Below, piece by piece: positions 1 through 8,833 of a stretch of DNA of 64,000 bases. The position numbers and the translations under genes are program-made. Below the pieces are notes generated by a model. The model ran no database searches and had not been told where the DNA came from. It saw nothing but the letters and a program-made list of their open reading frames with translations. Origin of the DNA: Bacillus sp. ISL-18 (lineage in GTDB: Bacteria > Bacillota > Bacilli > Bacillales > Cytobacillaceae); contig NZ_JAGGQG010000009.1 of assembly GCF_018613415.1 (NCBI RefSeq), positions 62,001 through 126,000 on the forward strand, in the 5' to 3' direction. Position 1 is the stretch's first letter, and each line of letters begins with the position of its first letter.

Positions 1-39
1 AATTGTTCATAATCTTTTAGAAAGTTTGGTGACTACATA

Positions 40-585
40 ATGTCTAAGGTGGATAGGAGAATACTTAAATCTCAAGAAGCGATAAAAAAAGCTGTTATTG
101 AACTGATGTCTGAAAAAAATTTTGATCAGATTACCATACAAGAAATTTCCGACAGAGCAAATGTCAGTCGAAGAACCATCTACCTTCATTACCTGGATAA
201 ATTTGATTTGCTGGATAAACTTATTGAAGAACATATCAACGAACTAAAGGATTTGGCCGAATCCGCATCTGATATGGATTTTATCGATGGGAATCTGATC
301 TGGTTTGAATACTTTGAAAATCATTATTTATTTTTTTCAACAATGTTAGCCAGTAAAGGGGCCCCTTCTTTTCGTAGGCAGTTCCTTGAGTTTGTTATCG
401 AAGGGCTAAAAGGAGAAGTAAATGTAATAGAAGGAAAAAATCACGGTATAAATGAAGAGATCGTTCTTCGATTTATTGCAGGTGCTTATGTGGAATTAGT
501 GGAATGGTGGTTTATGAATGGAATGCCTTATACGCATCAAATGATGGCGGAACAAGTGGGTATTTTGATTGAGAGGATTGTATAG
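40..585 (+). CDS. TetR/AcrR family transcriptional regulator
   Basis: A 181-residue DNA-binding repressor-type protein. The N-terminal helix-turn-helix is clear at about residues 30-58 (ITIQEISDRANVSRRTIYLHY), which is the TetR signature. The remaining helical part is the ligand/dimer domain with a late Trp-rich segment (VELVEWWFMNG). The start is the ATG at 40, preceded by a weak GGTGA-type site. A rho-independent terminator follows at once. It points towards the decayed MFS and aldo-keto reductase genes on the other strand, so it may once have controlled them; that is inference. Ligand unknown. Confidence 0.9.
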   Translation: MSKVDRRILKSQEAIKKAVIELMSEKNFDQITIQEISDRANVSRRTIYLHYLDKFDLLDKLIEEHINELKDLAESASDMDFIDGNLIWFEYFENHYLFFSTMLASKGAPSFRRQFLEFVIEGLKGEVNVIEGKNHGINEEIVLRFIAGAYVELVEWWFMNGMPYTHQMMAEQVGILIERIV

Positions 586-607
586 TTAAAAAACCCAAAC
601 ATAATAA

Positions 608-642
608 ACCCTGATTTCCTGCTTTATTTAGGGAATCAGGGT
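608..642. terminator. Rho-independent terminator after the TetR gene
   Basis: The sequence forms an ACCCTGATT...AATCAGGGT stem with a loop containing CTGCTTTATTTA, followed by a T-rich tail. The same loop and a similar stem occur at 1579-1616 beyond the aldo-keto reductase, so this is a duplicated copy. Confidence 0.7.
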
Positions 643-672
643 CTTGCTTTTTACAAAGCTATTACTAAAATA

Positions 673-750
673 TTATTACTTAGAACTTAAACCACCAACC
701 ACAGGATGTTAAACATAAGACTCTTCCAAATACCCAACTTCTTCAGTCAT
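673..750 (-). pseudogene. Relic of an aldo-keto reductase 3' end
   Basis: Read on the minus strand this gives MTEEVGYLEESYV-stop-HPVVGGLSSK-stop, which matches the last residues of the intact reductase at 1644-2651 (TTEEVAYLEEPYV then HPVVGALGSKQ). An in-frame stop and several substitutions show decay. The homology continues through the downstream terminator region. Only about 26 codons survive. It is a duplicated, dead copy. Confidence 0.7.
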
Positions 751-793
751 GTTTGTTCATCTGGATTCATACCTTCCCGTTAAAAATTACTGA

Positions 794-1454
794 CTACACG
801 GACCGAGCGTGTCCTGCCTGTTCTTGAATTTCCTCTTGGGGTTTGGTTCTCCATAAAATAAAGAATGAAAATATCACGATGGCCAGACACACCCAAAAAA
901 CATGGCGGAACCCTATAAACTGAGAAATAATACCGCCACCCATATTTCCCACTAACCTTCCGATGGTGGAGCCGTTAGAATAGATCGTTGTGGTCAAGCC
1001 TGGTGAATGTGGCAACAGATCCGTAAAATAGCTTAATCCATTTCCCATAACAATCGCCACAAATGTTGCCTGCAAAAGCTGAGCAACGGTCAGTTCCCAG
1101 GGATGGCCTGAAACGCTCAAGATGATGTAATAGATAACGGCAATCAAGCAGCTGCTCATCATAAGGACATGGTTTGATAATTTTTTGCCCAGGGCACCCA
1201 GCACATTTTCGGTCCAGCCCGCTATCCGAACGTTTTGCAATCAGGGAGTTTACAACCACACCACTTAATGAACTCACCGCCATGAAAACACCAAAAGCTC
1301 CCGTACTCATTCCTAAATCTTCAGTAGCATACAAGGATAAATACGGCTGGGTAATCGAAATTCCGATACCGACTAGCAACAAACTAATGACAAATAACCT
1401 ATATCCTTTAATTGCAAACAGGTTTTTTAAACGTGTAAACAATATTGCATCCAT
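794..1454 (-). pseudogene. MFS sugar-efflux-type transporter, internally deleted and frameshifted
   Basis: The 5' part (from ATG at 1454) encodes two transmembrane segments of a major facilitator, ending in SLIAKRSDSGLDRK, the loop after TM2. The reading frame then changes near 1230 and continues as LGKKLSNHVLMMSS followed by four more membrane segments typical of the last third of the family, up to 794. Together they give about 225 residues and six segments against about 390-400 residues and twelve segments in complete SET/MFS proteins. The middle, roughly TM3-TM8, is missing. It is very unlikely to be functional. Confidence 0.8.
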
Positions 1455-1578
1455 CCTTACTTCCTATATATAAGGCAGTTATATCCTTACTAATAATTGA
1501 ATCTATTTGTTTTATTGCTGCAACCCGAGGTGAATGTATAGCTAAAAAAACAGAAATCAGAAACCAGAAACCATAAAA

Positions 1579-1616
1579 AACCCTAATCTCCTGCTTTATT
1601 TAGGAAAATAGGGTTT
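1579..1616 (-). terminator. Terminator of the aldo-keto reductase gene
   Basis: An ACCCTA...TAGGGT stem with the loop CTCCTGCTTTATTTAGG lies between the reductase stop and the MFS pseudogene. It is the sister copy of the element at 608-642. Confidence 0.55.
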
Positions 1617-1643
1617 TGTTTTAAAAAAGCTATTGCTGAAACA

Positions 1644-2651
1644 TTATTGCTTAGAACCTAAAGCACCAACCACAGGATGTGGAACATAAGGCTCTTCCAA
1701 GTACGCAACTTCTTCAGTGGTTAACTTAACCGATAGAGCACCCACGGAATCTTCAAGGTGAGAAATTTTTGTAGCACCAATAATAGGAGCTGTGACTGGT
1801 TCTTTCTGCAGTAACCAGGCAAGTGCAATTTGTGCTCTAAGTACACCATGTTTTTCCGCCAATTCCCCAACTCTCTCTACAACAAGACGGTCGTTATTTT
1901 CAGTGGCACCGTATTTAGATTTTTGAGTTGCATCCGTTTCAGAACGGAGAGTGTCTTCTGACCAATCACGGGTAAGCCTACCTGACGCAAGTGGACTATA
2001 TGGGATCACGCCGATTTTTTCTTCCTTACATAACGGCAGCATCTCCCGTTCCTCCTCACGGTAAATGAGGTTAAGGTGATTTTGCATTGAAACAAATCTG
2101 GTCCAACCATTTTTCTCAGCCACATGGTTCGCCTTCAAAAACTGCCATGCGTACATAGCAGAAGCACCGATGTATCTTACTTTGCCAGCCTTCACTAGGT
2201 CATGGAGAGCTTCCATCGTTTCTTCGATTGGTGTGTTGTAATCCCAGCGATGAATTTGGTATAGATCCACATAATCAGTACCAAGACGTTTCAGACTCTT
2301 ATCAATTTCTCTCATAATATGTTTTCGGGATAATCCTATACTGTTCGGGCCTTTGCTATTTAAGTCTTTGCCCAATGGAAAATAAACCTTAGTTGCAATG
2401 ACAATTTCATCTCGATTGGCAAAATCTTTAAGGGCACGTCCGAGAAATTCTTCACTCGTTCCATCCGAGTAAGTGTTCGCAGTATCAAAAAAATTGATAC
2501 CTAACTCAAGAGCTTTTTTAATAACTGTACGACAGCTTTCTTCATCAATTACCCACGGATGCATCCAACGTTCCTTTTCTCCAAAACCCATACAGCCAAG
2601 GCAAAGACTAGATACATCTAATCCTGTATTTCCAAGTTTCGTATATTTCAT
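1644..2651 (-). CDS. Aldo/keto reductase
   Basis: A 335-residue NADPH-dependent aldo-keto reductase with the (beta/alpha)8 barrel fold. The catalytic tetrad is visible: Asp56 and Tyr61 in FFDTANTYSDG, Lys88 in IATKVYF and His134 in YQIHRWD. The cofactor-binding C-terminal half includes GVIPYSPLASGRLTRDW. Length and motifs fit the YhdN/GSP69-like group of soluble cytosolic reductases acting on aldehydes and ketones; the physiological substrate cannot be read from sequence. It is transcribed alone, divergent from the GMC oxidoreductase, and a dead copy of its 3' end lies about 900 bp downstream. Confidence 0.93.
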   Translation of the reverse strand: MKYTKLGNTGLDVSSLCLGCMGFGEKERWMHPWVIDEESCRTVIKKALELGINFFDTANTYSDGTSEEFLGRALKDFANRDEIVIATKVYFPLGKDLNSKGPNSIGLSRKHIMREIDKSLKRLGTDYVDLYQIHRWDYNTPIEETMEALHDLVKAGKVRYIGASAMYAWQFLKANHVAEKNGWTRFVSMQNHLNLIYREEEREMLPLCKEEKIGVIPYSPLASGRLTRDWSEDTLRSETDATQKSKYGATENNDRLVVERVGELAEKHGVLRAQIALAWLLQKEPVTAPIIGATKISHLEDSVGALSVKLTTEEVAYLEEPYVPHPVVGALGSKQ

Positions 2652-2962
2652 TTACATTCCCCACTTTGCAAATATTTTTAATCTTCATTTATAAGTATAA
2701 AAATATTTGCGAGACTTACAATTGTTAAATAGTTATTATTTGTTAATTAATGAACAGATGCAATAAAATTGTTTAATAACTTTAATCATATCCTCCTCCT
2801 TTATCTCCCCTCTTTATAAATAAAGATGTACATACTAGGCAACTTGTCCATTCCATAACACATATTTAGAATAAACTACTAAAAAGATATTGGATTAAAT
2901 CTTTCTGCGCTTGGCTGCATTACTTTTTAAAAAAGACCTAAATGTTAAAAGGGGTTTTCGAA
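2652..2962. other. Divergent intergenic region, no gene
   Basis: This is a very AT-rich spacer between the aldo-keto reductase (minus) and the GMC oxidoreductase (plus) and must hold both promoters. No reading frame with a ribosome binding site and no consensus promoter pair was convincing by eye. The only clear element is AAAGGGG at 2947-2953, the ribosome binding site of the next gene. Confidence 0.5.
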
Positions 2963-4537
2963 ATGAAAAAAAGTTCATCAAATACCTTTGATTATATAGT
3001 GGTTGGAACTGGTCCTGCGGGTGCCGTTTTAGCAAAAACACTCACAGATGATAAAAAAACTTCAGTCCTTGTTCTAGAGGCAGGAGAAAATAATGATAAG
3101 GATAAGCCAATTAGTGATTCTAGATATGCTCCTGAACTTGAGGAACAATTTTTCGCAAAATATTTCTGGCAAGGAGAAGGTGTAACTCAACCAGGAGTAG
3201 ATAACAGAAGCTTTGAATGGACAACAGGTCGGCTTTCTGGTGGTGGATCTTCGATAAACGGAGAACAATATGTTAGACCCACACCCTCTGTATTAAGAGA
3301 TTGGGAAATGCTTTTAGGTCCACTTTGGTCACCTGAACAAGCAATACAAACCTTTAAACAGTTAGAAAATTTTCACGGAAAAACAAAGAGCCCAGAAATT
3401 CACGGTTATAACGGGCGTTTGAATATCAGGCAAGCCCCACAAAATCCTCCTAAGATGACAAAAAAACTAGTTTCCGCCATGGAACAGGCAACAGGATTTA
3501 ATAAGATACTTGATTATAATGACCCTCTAACCCCTATTGGCCCTTTTACTAGATGGCAGCTATTTCAAAAAAACAATGGAAAACGTGAGAGCTCATCGAC
3601 TGCCTTTTTGTCATCAGACATTATGACGCCTGACGGTTTTGGTGTGAATGGGCGTAAATTACAAGTTTTATATAAGACAACTGCACTTCGTATATTATTT
3701 GATCGAAGAACTGCCATTGGTATGGAATTTCTAATGGAAGGAAAAAAAATACGAGCATTTGCTCGAAAAAAAGTGATAATCTCAGCGGGGATAAACAGTG
3801 CCCAACTTTTAATGTTATCTGGGATTGGGCCTGCGAATGACCTTACGAATGTGGGTATTCCAGTTATTTTTGATAATCCGAACGTAGGAGAATTTTTAAC
3901 TAATCACACGTTAAATACTGCAACCTTTACGGTTAACAAAAGAGACATTACTGAGCTGCAAAACGATCCCTTCTCCCTTTATACGGGTGGTGCCTTTTTA
4001 CCTAATCCACTCAGTGGAAATACTAATCGCCGTGGTGTGCAATTAGTAGGAATATTTTCAGAAGAAAATTTAACTATTGCTATTCTATTCTTACAACCTA
4101 GAAGTCGTGGAAGAATTGAGATTCAGAGTAATGATCCTTTAAAAATTGTACTAGCAGATGAAGGTTTTCTCGATAACGAGTATGACTTGGAGGCAATAAA
4201 AACAATATATAAAACCTATATTAAAGCTATTGCGGAGAGACTTTCCAGTATAGATCCGAATTACAAGCTGATTAATCCAACCCCAGAAATAATTGAAAAA
4301 GAGGATGAACTTGAAGAGTTTATTAAAGAGAATTTCGGTCATAACCACCATCAACAGAGTTCATTACGAATGGCTCCCCTTCATCAAGGCGGGGTAGTAG
4401 ATCGTTTTGGAAATGTACACGGAGTGGACAATTTAATAGTTGCCGATGCCTCTATAATTCCATTTACAGTGGATGGAAACACGTCAGCAGCGGCGTACCT
4501 AATTGGATATACCATAGCCCAGCAGCTTATTCAATAA
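2963..4537 (+). CDS. GMC-family FAD-dependent oxidoreductase
   Basis: A 524-residue flavoprotein of the glucose-methanol-choline oxidoreductase family. The FAD-binding Rossmann motif GTGPAGA sits at residues 15-21. The family segment GRLSGGGSSINGEQYVRP (flavin/substrate pocket) and the C-terminal motif FGHNHHQQSSLRM with the catalytic His, then DGNTSAAAYLIGY with the partner Asn, are all present. The first possible ATG is at 2942, but AAAGGGG at 2947-2953 lies inside that reading and is well spaced for the ATG at 2963, so the latter is preferred. No signal peptide. It would oxidise an alcohol; which one is unknown. It is monocistronic, followed by a terminator. Confidence 0.9.
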   Translation: MKKSSSNTFDYIVVGTGPAGAVLAKTLTDDKKTSVLVLEAGENNDKDKPISDSRYAPELEEQFFAKYFWQGEGVTQPGVDNRSFEWTTGRLSGGGSSINGEQYVRPTPSVLRDWEMLLGPLWSPEQAIQTFKQLENFHGKTKSPEIHGYNGRLNIRQAPQNPPKMTKKLVSAMEQATGFNKILDYNDPLTPIGPFTRWQLFQKNNGKRESSSTAFLSSDIMTPDGFGVNGRKLQVLYKTTALRILFDRRTAIGMEFLMEGKKIRAFARKKVIISAGINSAQLLMLSGIGPANDLTNVGIPVIFDNPNVGEFLTNHTLNTATFTVNKRDITELQNDPFSLYTGGAFLPNPLSGNTNRRGVQLVGIFSEENLTIAILFLQPRSRGRIEIQSNDPLKIVLADEGFLDNEYDLEAIKTIYKTYIKAIAERLSSIDPNYKLINPTPEIIEKEDELEEFIKENFGHNHHQQSSLRMAPLHQGGVVDRFGNVHGVDNLIVADASIIPFTVDGNTSAAAYLIGYTIAQQLIQ

Positions 4538-4588
4538 AAAATGATTCAAGGATAATTTAAGCGAAAGAAGTTGGTTTGTTATAATTAA

Positions 4589-4628
4589 TAAAGCCATTTA
4601 TGATATATTCCTATCATAAATGGCTTTA
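4589..4628 (+). terminator. Terminator of the GMC oxidoreductase gene
   Basis: AAGCCATTTATGATA pairs with TATCATAAATGGCTT around a short loop, followed by TATTAATT. The stem is perfect. Confidence 0.8.
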
Positions 4629-4704
4629 TTAATTAGAGAAAGGAAATTGAAGATACGTTATCTGATTCTTATTTTTTATTCTCTTTATTGTTCTAAAAAA
4701 AGAA

Positions 4705-4741
4705 GCCAGTTGTGATTACTTTAAGAAGTATCACAACTGGC
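4705..4741 (-). terminator. Terminator of the first DUF1259 gene
   Basis: A perfect 12-bp stem (GCCAGTTGTGAT with ATCACAACTGGC) lies directly after the stop of the minus-strand gene and is followed on that strand by a run of T. Confidence 0.85.
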
Positions 4742-4748
4742 ATTCTCT

Positions 4749-5366
4749 TTAGAATAGTCCTGCTTCTCTTGCGGCAGAAATACTATTTCTAGCAAACTCT
4801 TCCGCAGACATGCCGACATTCTCCCAATGGATATACATTAAACGTGGATTTTCAAACAGCCAATGGTTATGAAAGGCCGTTACAATAAGGCCTCTTTTCC
4901 GTAATGCTGCAATAAAACGATTTAATTCTTTTTGGAGAACGACCGATTCACCAAGATTTAGACCATTATTTTCAAAGGATAACATAAACGGAAGTGCTAG
5001 CGGTGAACGTGTGCGGCGACCTAAAATAGTAGCATTAATATCGCGAAGGCGCATTACAGTACACACTGGTGCTGCTGCAATAACTTCGCCGCCGATAATA
5101 TCTGCCAGTCGTTGGCATTTTGAAGCAGTAATCTCCCTTACCTCACCACGGTCAGTACTTCTCATTCGTTCGCTTGACTCATGCCCTGTAAAGTTTGAAC
5201 TAGATTCAATTTCGAAATTCATCTCATTACTACCGTTTCTGTAAGAATGATGCCCTCTGGAGCTGGATTCAAATTCTACTTCCCTTTGATCTCTCCCGAA
5301 AGAGCCTGTATCGGTATCACGATTAACATATCTAAACCAATTTTCAAAAACGTCTCGTCTTGCCAT
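4749..5366 (-). CDS. DUF1259 (LppY/LpqO-like) protein, copy 1
   Basis: A 205-residue protein. Residues from about 85 onward match the DUF1259 family, named after the LppY/LpqO proteins of actinobacteria: LADIIGGEVIAAAPVCTV, INATILGRRTRSPLALPFML and the most conserved block VTAFHNHWLFENPRLMYIHWENVG. The first 80 residues are polar, Ser/Arg/Glu-rich and have no signal peptide or membrane segment, unlike the lipoprotein members. The start is the ATG at 5366, eight bases after AAGGAGG; an upstream GTG would lie within that site. It is 40 bp downstream of a paralogue. Function unknown. Confidence 0.75.
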   Translation of the reverse strand: MARRDVFENWFRYVNRDTDTGSFGRDQREVEFESSSRGHHSYRNGSNEMNFEIESSSNFTGHESSERMRSTDRGEVREITASKCQRLADIIGGEVIAAAPVCTVMRLRDINATILGRRTRSPLALPFMLSFENNGLNLGESVVLQKELNRFIAALRKRGLIVTAFHNHWLFENPRLMYIHWENVGMSAEEFARNSISAAREAGLF

Positions 5367-5406
5367 TAAAATCACCTCCTTCTCTTAGAACTAAATAACC
5401 ATAATT

Positions 5407-5889
5407 TTAGAAAAGACCTGCTTCTTTTGCAGCTTCAAAACTATTTCTTGCAAACTCAAACGGGTCCCCAACGTTCTCCCAGTGCATATACATTAACCGT
5501 GGTTTTTCAAAAAGCCAGTGGTTATGGAAAGCAGTTACGATAAGGCCTCTTCTTTGTAATGCAGACATCAGAGCATTAGCTTCTTTTTGAAGGAGTACAG
5601 TTTCCCCAAGGTTAAGAGTTCTTCCTCTTACATTGTCTTCAAAGGAAAGAGCAAATGGAAGGGCTAATGGAGATTCTGTGCGGCGGCCTAAAATCGTAGC
5701 ATTAATATTTCGCAGGCGCTGAACGACGCATGCTGGGGTTGATGCGATGACCACACCGCCGATAATATCGGCTAATTGTTGGCATGTTGAAGTGTTGACT
5801 CCTCCAACAGAATTACGGCTACTATTTCTACTTGCAGGATGCCATACACGACTTGATCCCATTTCATGATGAAAATCATTTGTTCCCAA
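5407..5889 (-). CDS. DUF1259 (LppY/LpqO-like) protein, copy 2
   Basis: A 160-residue paralogue of the neighbouring gene, sharing LADIIGGVVIASTPACVV, NINATILGRRTESPLALPF and LIVTAFHNHWLFEKPRLMY. Its N-terminal polar tail is shorter (about 40 residues). The start is probably the TTG at 5889, seven bases after AAGGGGGTGA; the farther GTG at 5910 lacks a site. The two genes look like an operon created by tandem duplication, with this copy upstream. No catalytic role is established for the family, though the conserved His and Trp residues suggest ligand or metal binding (inference). Confidence 0.75.
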   Translation of the reverse strand: MGTNDFHHEMGSSRVWHPASRNSSRNSVGGVNTSTCQQLADIIGGVVIASTPACVVQRLRNINATILGRRTESPLALPFALSFEDNVRGRTLNLGETVLLQKEANALMSALQRRGLIVTAFHNHWLFEKPRLMYMHWENVGDPFEFARNSFEAAKEAGLF

Positions 5890-6066
5890 TTTAATCACCC
5901 CCTTGTCCACTGATTACTAAACATTTTATTCAGGGATATTGGACAAGCATAGACAATTGACTCAGGGCAAATAACTTTTTTTTATTAATTTTTTGTTATG
6001 TACTTAGATTGATTTTGTCAATATGGCGGCTATTTTTATGATGCTAATGAGGCAGGTCGGTTGAAG

Positions 6067-6105
6067 AAGAAAAGCCTAATTTCGGCTGAAATAAGGCTTT
6101 TTCTT
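6067..6105. terminator. Bidirectional terminator-like hairpin
   Basis: AAGAAAAGCCTAATTTC and GAAATAAGGCTTTTTCTT form a long stem just beyond the stop of the DUF2935 gene, with A-runs and T-runs on the two sides. Confidence 0.75.
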
Positions 6106-6125
6106 AAATTATGCAGTTATCTAGG

Positions 6126-6965
6126 TTATCTGGTACCACCCGTAAGATGTGCGTCAAACATATCAATAATTTCTAGGAACCTATCAGCTTCTCGAAAAAC
6201 ATGGTCTGCTAATAGAGGATGAATAATGCTCTTTATTTTACATTGCTCAATTAAATCGCGTGCTGTTCGCTTGAAGTCCCTAAGAGATACTACCGACACG
6301 CGATTTTGATCAAGGAATTGATCTAAAAGAGGAACTGTTTGAGATTGTGGCTTCATAGATTCTAAGTCTCTTGCTTGATAAAGTAATTGATCAAAGTCAT
6401 TACTGAAATTCCGTGCTAAATCAACTAATTTTCTTTCTGATGGATCAAGGAGATGACCAATAAATTTGGCATGGTCTGCCATAATCCTTAAGAAGAAGAC
6501 ATTTTCTTTAATAATGGCATCTGGAAGCGGTTGTAACTTCCCTTCATTTAATTCAATTAATCGTTTTCTAAAATAATTAGCTTCCCTGCTTATATGGTCA
6601 ACTAATAGTGGGAAATTATTGGCCCCAGGCAATTTGCATGTGAGAATTAGTCCTAAGACTTTCCGTTTATATAGGAAAATATTAGTTGCAGCTTGTTGTA
6701 CTTCTGAATTAAATCTTCTTATTTGTTCGGGGTCTGTTTGATTATTAAAGGAATGCGCAGTTTGCTCGATTTGTTCAAATAAGCGATAAAATTGATTAGC
6801 CTCTTGTATGAGTTGAGTATCTTCTGCTCTAAAACCCAATCGAAGGAATAAAGAATGTTCTTTCATGATCCTAGCCCAAAAACGAATTTCATTTATAGAG
6901 CGCTCAACAAACAATCCAGATGTAACACCGGTATCAGCATGCAAAGGTGTATGATCCCCGTTCAT
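6126..6965 (-). CDS. DUF2935 family helical protein
   Basis: A 279-residue all-helical protein with two repeats of the DUF2935 type. The first repeat contains EIRFWARIMKEHSLFLRLG, and the second contains KENVFFLRIMADHAKFIGHLLDP; each pairs Glu and His in a ferritin-like four-helix arrangement, further supported by LLVDHISREANYF and LLADHVFREADRF. These residues would bind metal, which is inference from the pattern. The start is the ATG at 6965, preceded by AGGAGGTTATATA. The family is common in Bacillaceae and Clostridia, and no reaction is known to me. Confidence 0.8.
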   Translation of the reverse strand: MNGDHTPLHADTGVTSGLFVERSINEIRFWARIMKEHSLFLRLGFRAEDTQLIQEANQFYRLFEQIEQTAHSFNNQTDPEQIRRFNSEVQQAATNIFLYKRKVLGLILTCKLPGANNFPLLVDHISREANYFRKRLIELNEGKLQPLPDAIIKENVFFLRIMADHAKFIGHLLDPSERKLVDLARNFSNDFDQLLYQARDLESMKPQSQTVPLLDQFLDQNRVSVVSLRDFKRTARDLIEQCKIKSIIHPLLADHVFREADRFLEIIDMFDAHLTGGTR

Positions 6966-7407
6966 TATATAACCTCCTAAAAATACTCCCTCTGTTCTAT
7001 TCATATTTACATAGTGTATTGAATATGCCTAAAGCAAAAGTTCCTTTTTCCTTTTGAAAATTATGAAATAAAGAGGTATATCTTTGTTCTACCAATGATT
7101 ATTGTTAAAAATCTTTATTTCCTATTTCAACGGGGAGCGGATCCAGGGTTATAAAAACAAATAGAACTCTCAAAATCTTAGTGAGAGAATGCTATTTGCA
7201 CCCTTTTATTTTAATTTCCCGCCAAATACCTGGAAGAAGCTATGCTCACCATAATTCTGAATGTGCTCAACATTCTTTAAAGTCTCCCTATCGTTTTTAT
7301 TGCATGAATAACCCTCCGAACAAAACTTCTAGCTTTTTTGTCTTTGGGGTATTTTATTTATTAATAAAACAAAAATAAGGTTAATTCAAACTATGGAGGA
7401 GTAAACA
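6966..7407. other. Divergent intergenic region, no convincing gene
   Basis: About 440 bp between the DUF2935 gene (minus) and the DUF421 gene (plus). One open frame crosses it on the plus strand but lacks a ribosome binding site and any family look. An imperfect inverted repeat CTCTCA...TGAGAG lies at about 7168-7186. GGAGGAG at 7393-7399 serves the next gene. Confidence 0.5.
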
Positions 7408-7995
7408 ATGTGGACATATTTCTGGGAAGCTATACTATTTGCATCAGCAGGAACCCTCATCCTTAGATTAGGAGGAAGAAAATCTATTTCACAAATGACG
7501 GTCCCACAATTGGCTATAATTATTTCATTAGGAACTATACTTGGTGGAGAAGTAGCTGGAAAGGGAGTTGCTAACTCCATTCTGGCTGCTGCTACTTTTG
7601 TTGGATTTCTGGTAGTTACTGAATGGATTTCTCTGCGCTGGAACAGAGTAGAAAAGGTTTTGAAAGGAGAAGCCGTTCCTGTCATTTCTGAAGGGAAACT
7701 CTTATTAGACAACTTAAGAACTTTAAGAATTTCTGTGGATGACTTGGAAAAACGTTTAAGAATGGCAGGTATTAATCGGATAGAGGATGTTCAAGCTGGT
7801 ACAATCGAAAATAATGGAGAATTAGGTTATAGTTTGATGCCGAATGCAAGACCAGTCACCATGGGAGATTTGGAACGGATTTTGAAAGCTAATTTCTCCC
7901 AAAATAATATAGCTAATTCGAATAACAAGGATGACATATTCAACGAAGTAATTATAGGTGAAAATTCTAAAGAAGTTTCAAATCAACTGCATTAA
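7408..7995 (+). CDS. DUF421 (YetF-type) membrane protein
   Basis: A 195-residue membrane protein with three N-terminal transmembrane segments (residues about 3-20, 32-50 and 57-75) followed by a soluble domain. The blocks LILRLGGRKSISQMTVPQLAIIISLGTI and the C-terminal part with LEKRLRMAGINRIEDVQAGTIENNGELGYSLMP are diagnostic of DUF421/YetF. GGAGGAG is eight bases upstream of the ATG. These proteins are frequent in spore formers, and their role is not settled. A second member is found at 16451-17230. Confidence 0.85.
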   Translation: MWTYFWEAILFASAGTLILRLGGRKSISQMTVPQLAIIISLGTILGGEVAGKGVANSILAAATFVGFLVVTEWISLRWNRVEKVLKGEAVPVISEGKLLLDNLRTLRISVDDLEKRLRMAGINRIEDVQAGTIENNGELGYSLMPNARPVTMGDLERILKANFSQNNIANSNNKDDIFNEVIIGENSKEVSNQLH

Positions 7996-8018
7996 ATTAC
8001 ATTCAAGTTTTTAAGTAT

Positions 8019-8038
8019 AGGTCTGCTTTCGCAGACCT
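8019..8038 (+). terminator. Terminator after the DUF421 gene
   Basis: AGGTCTGC and GCAGACCT pair around TTTC. The T-rich tract that would complete it is weak. Confidence 0.55.
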
Positions 8039-8143
8039 GTACTATATTTATTTTGATACTAAATTAATATGCCATATAAAATCGTGCTGCTAAATTAGGT
8101 TATTGCACTCTTCCCCATTTCCTAAAATCATTCAAGACATTTA

Positions 8144-8800
8144 TTACTTCATATTTACAAAATCATTTATTTTATCTCGATGCCCAATAACGGCTAACTT
8201 GTCTCCGTCATTTAAAATTTGATCGGGAGAAGGAGAAATAAACAGTTCCTGTTTTTTAACGATTGCAATGGCATTTAAATCATATTTTGCTCTTAAATCA
8301 AAATCCCGTAAACTTCTCCCCGACATACTTGAAGGAATGACAATTTCCTCTATATTGTATTCATTTGACAGTTCAATATAATTCAACACATTAGGTAAAA
8401 GAAGCTGATGGGCTACACGGGCCCCCATATCTCTTTCAGGATGAACAACCCAATCCGCGCCCACTTTTTCTAATACTTGTCCATGACGTTTATTGAGGGC
8501 TTTCGCAATGACTTTTTTAATGCCTAATTCTTTTAAAAGTAAGACGGTTAAAACACTTGCATGCATGTCATTCCCTATTGCAACAATCACATAATCAAAA
8601 TTACGTATACCTACCGATTTAATAGATTCCTCTTCAGTGGAATCAAGTACAACTGCATGCGTCACAAATTCTTTCCCATTCTCTACTCGATCTTCATTTA
8701 TATCAATCCCAAGCACTTCTTGCTTTGCTTCAAATAATTTGGAAGCTATACTCGTTCCAAATCGTCCTAATCCAATAATTGCGTAACTTTGCTTTGCCAT
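8144..8800 (-). CDS. Ktr potassium uptake, RCK regulatory subunit (KtrA/KtrC-like)
   Basis: A 218-residue cytosolic gating subunit of a Ktr K+ transporter. The N-terminal RCK_N Rossmann domain carries GLGRFG at residues 10-15 and binds nucleotide; the acidic DIN after the second strand fits NAD/ATP binding. HPERDMGARVAHQL joins to the RCK_C domain (about residues 135-218), the part that binds c-di-AMP in characterised homologues. The gene follows the membrane subunit by 33 bp in the same direction. B. subtilis ktrAB has the reverse order, so this arrangement differs. Paralogue type (A or C) cannot be decided. Confidence 0.9.
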   Translation of the reverse strand: MAKQSYAIIGLGRFGTSIASKLFEAKQEVLGIDINEDRVENGKEFVTHAVVLDSTEEESIKSVGIRNFDYVIVAIGNDMHASVLTVLLLKELGIKKVIAKALNKRHGQVLEKVGADWVVHPERDMGARVAHQLLLPNVLNYIELSNEYNIEEIVIPSSMSGRSLRDFDLRAKYDLNAIAIVKKQELFISPSPDQILNDGDKLAVIGHRDKINDFVNMK

Positions 8801-8833
8801 CTTTCTACATTCACCCCATAAGAGAACATTTTA

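Noticed and set aside
7181-7378. 65-codon frame on the plus strand upstream of the DUF421 gene
   Set aside because: No ribosome binding site, no family resemblance, and unusual composition for this genome.
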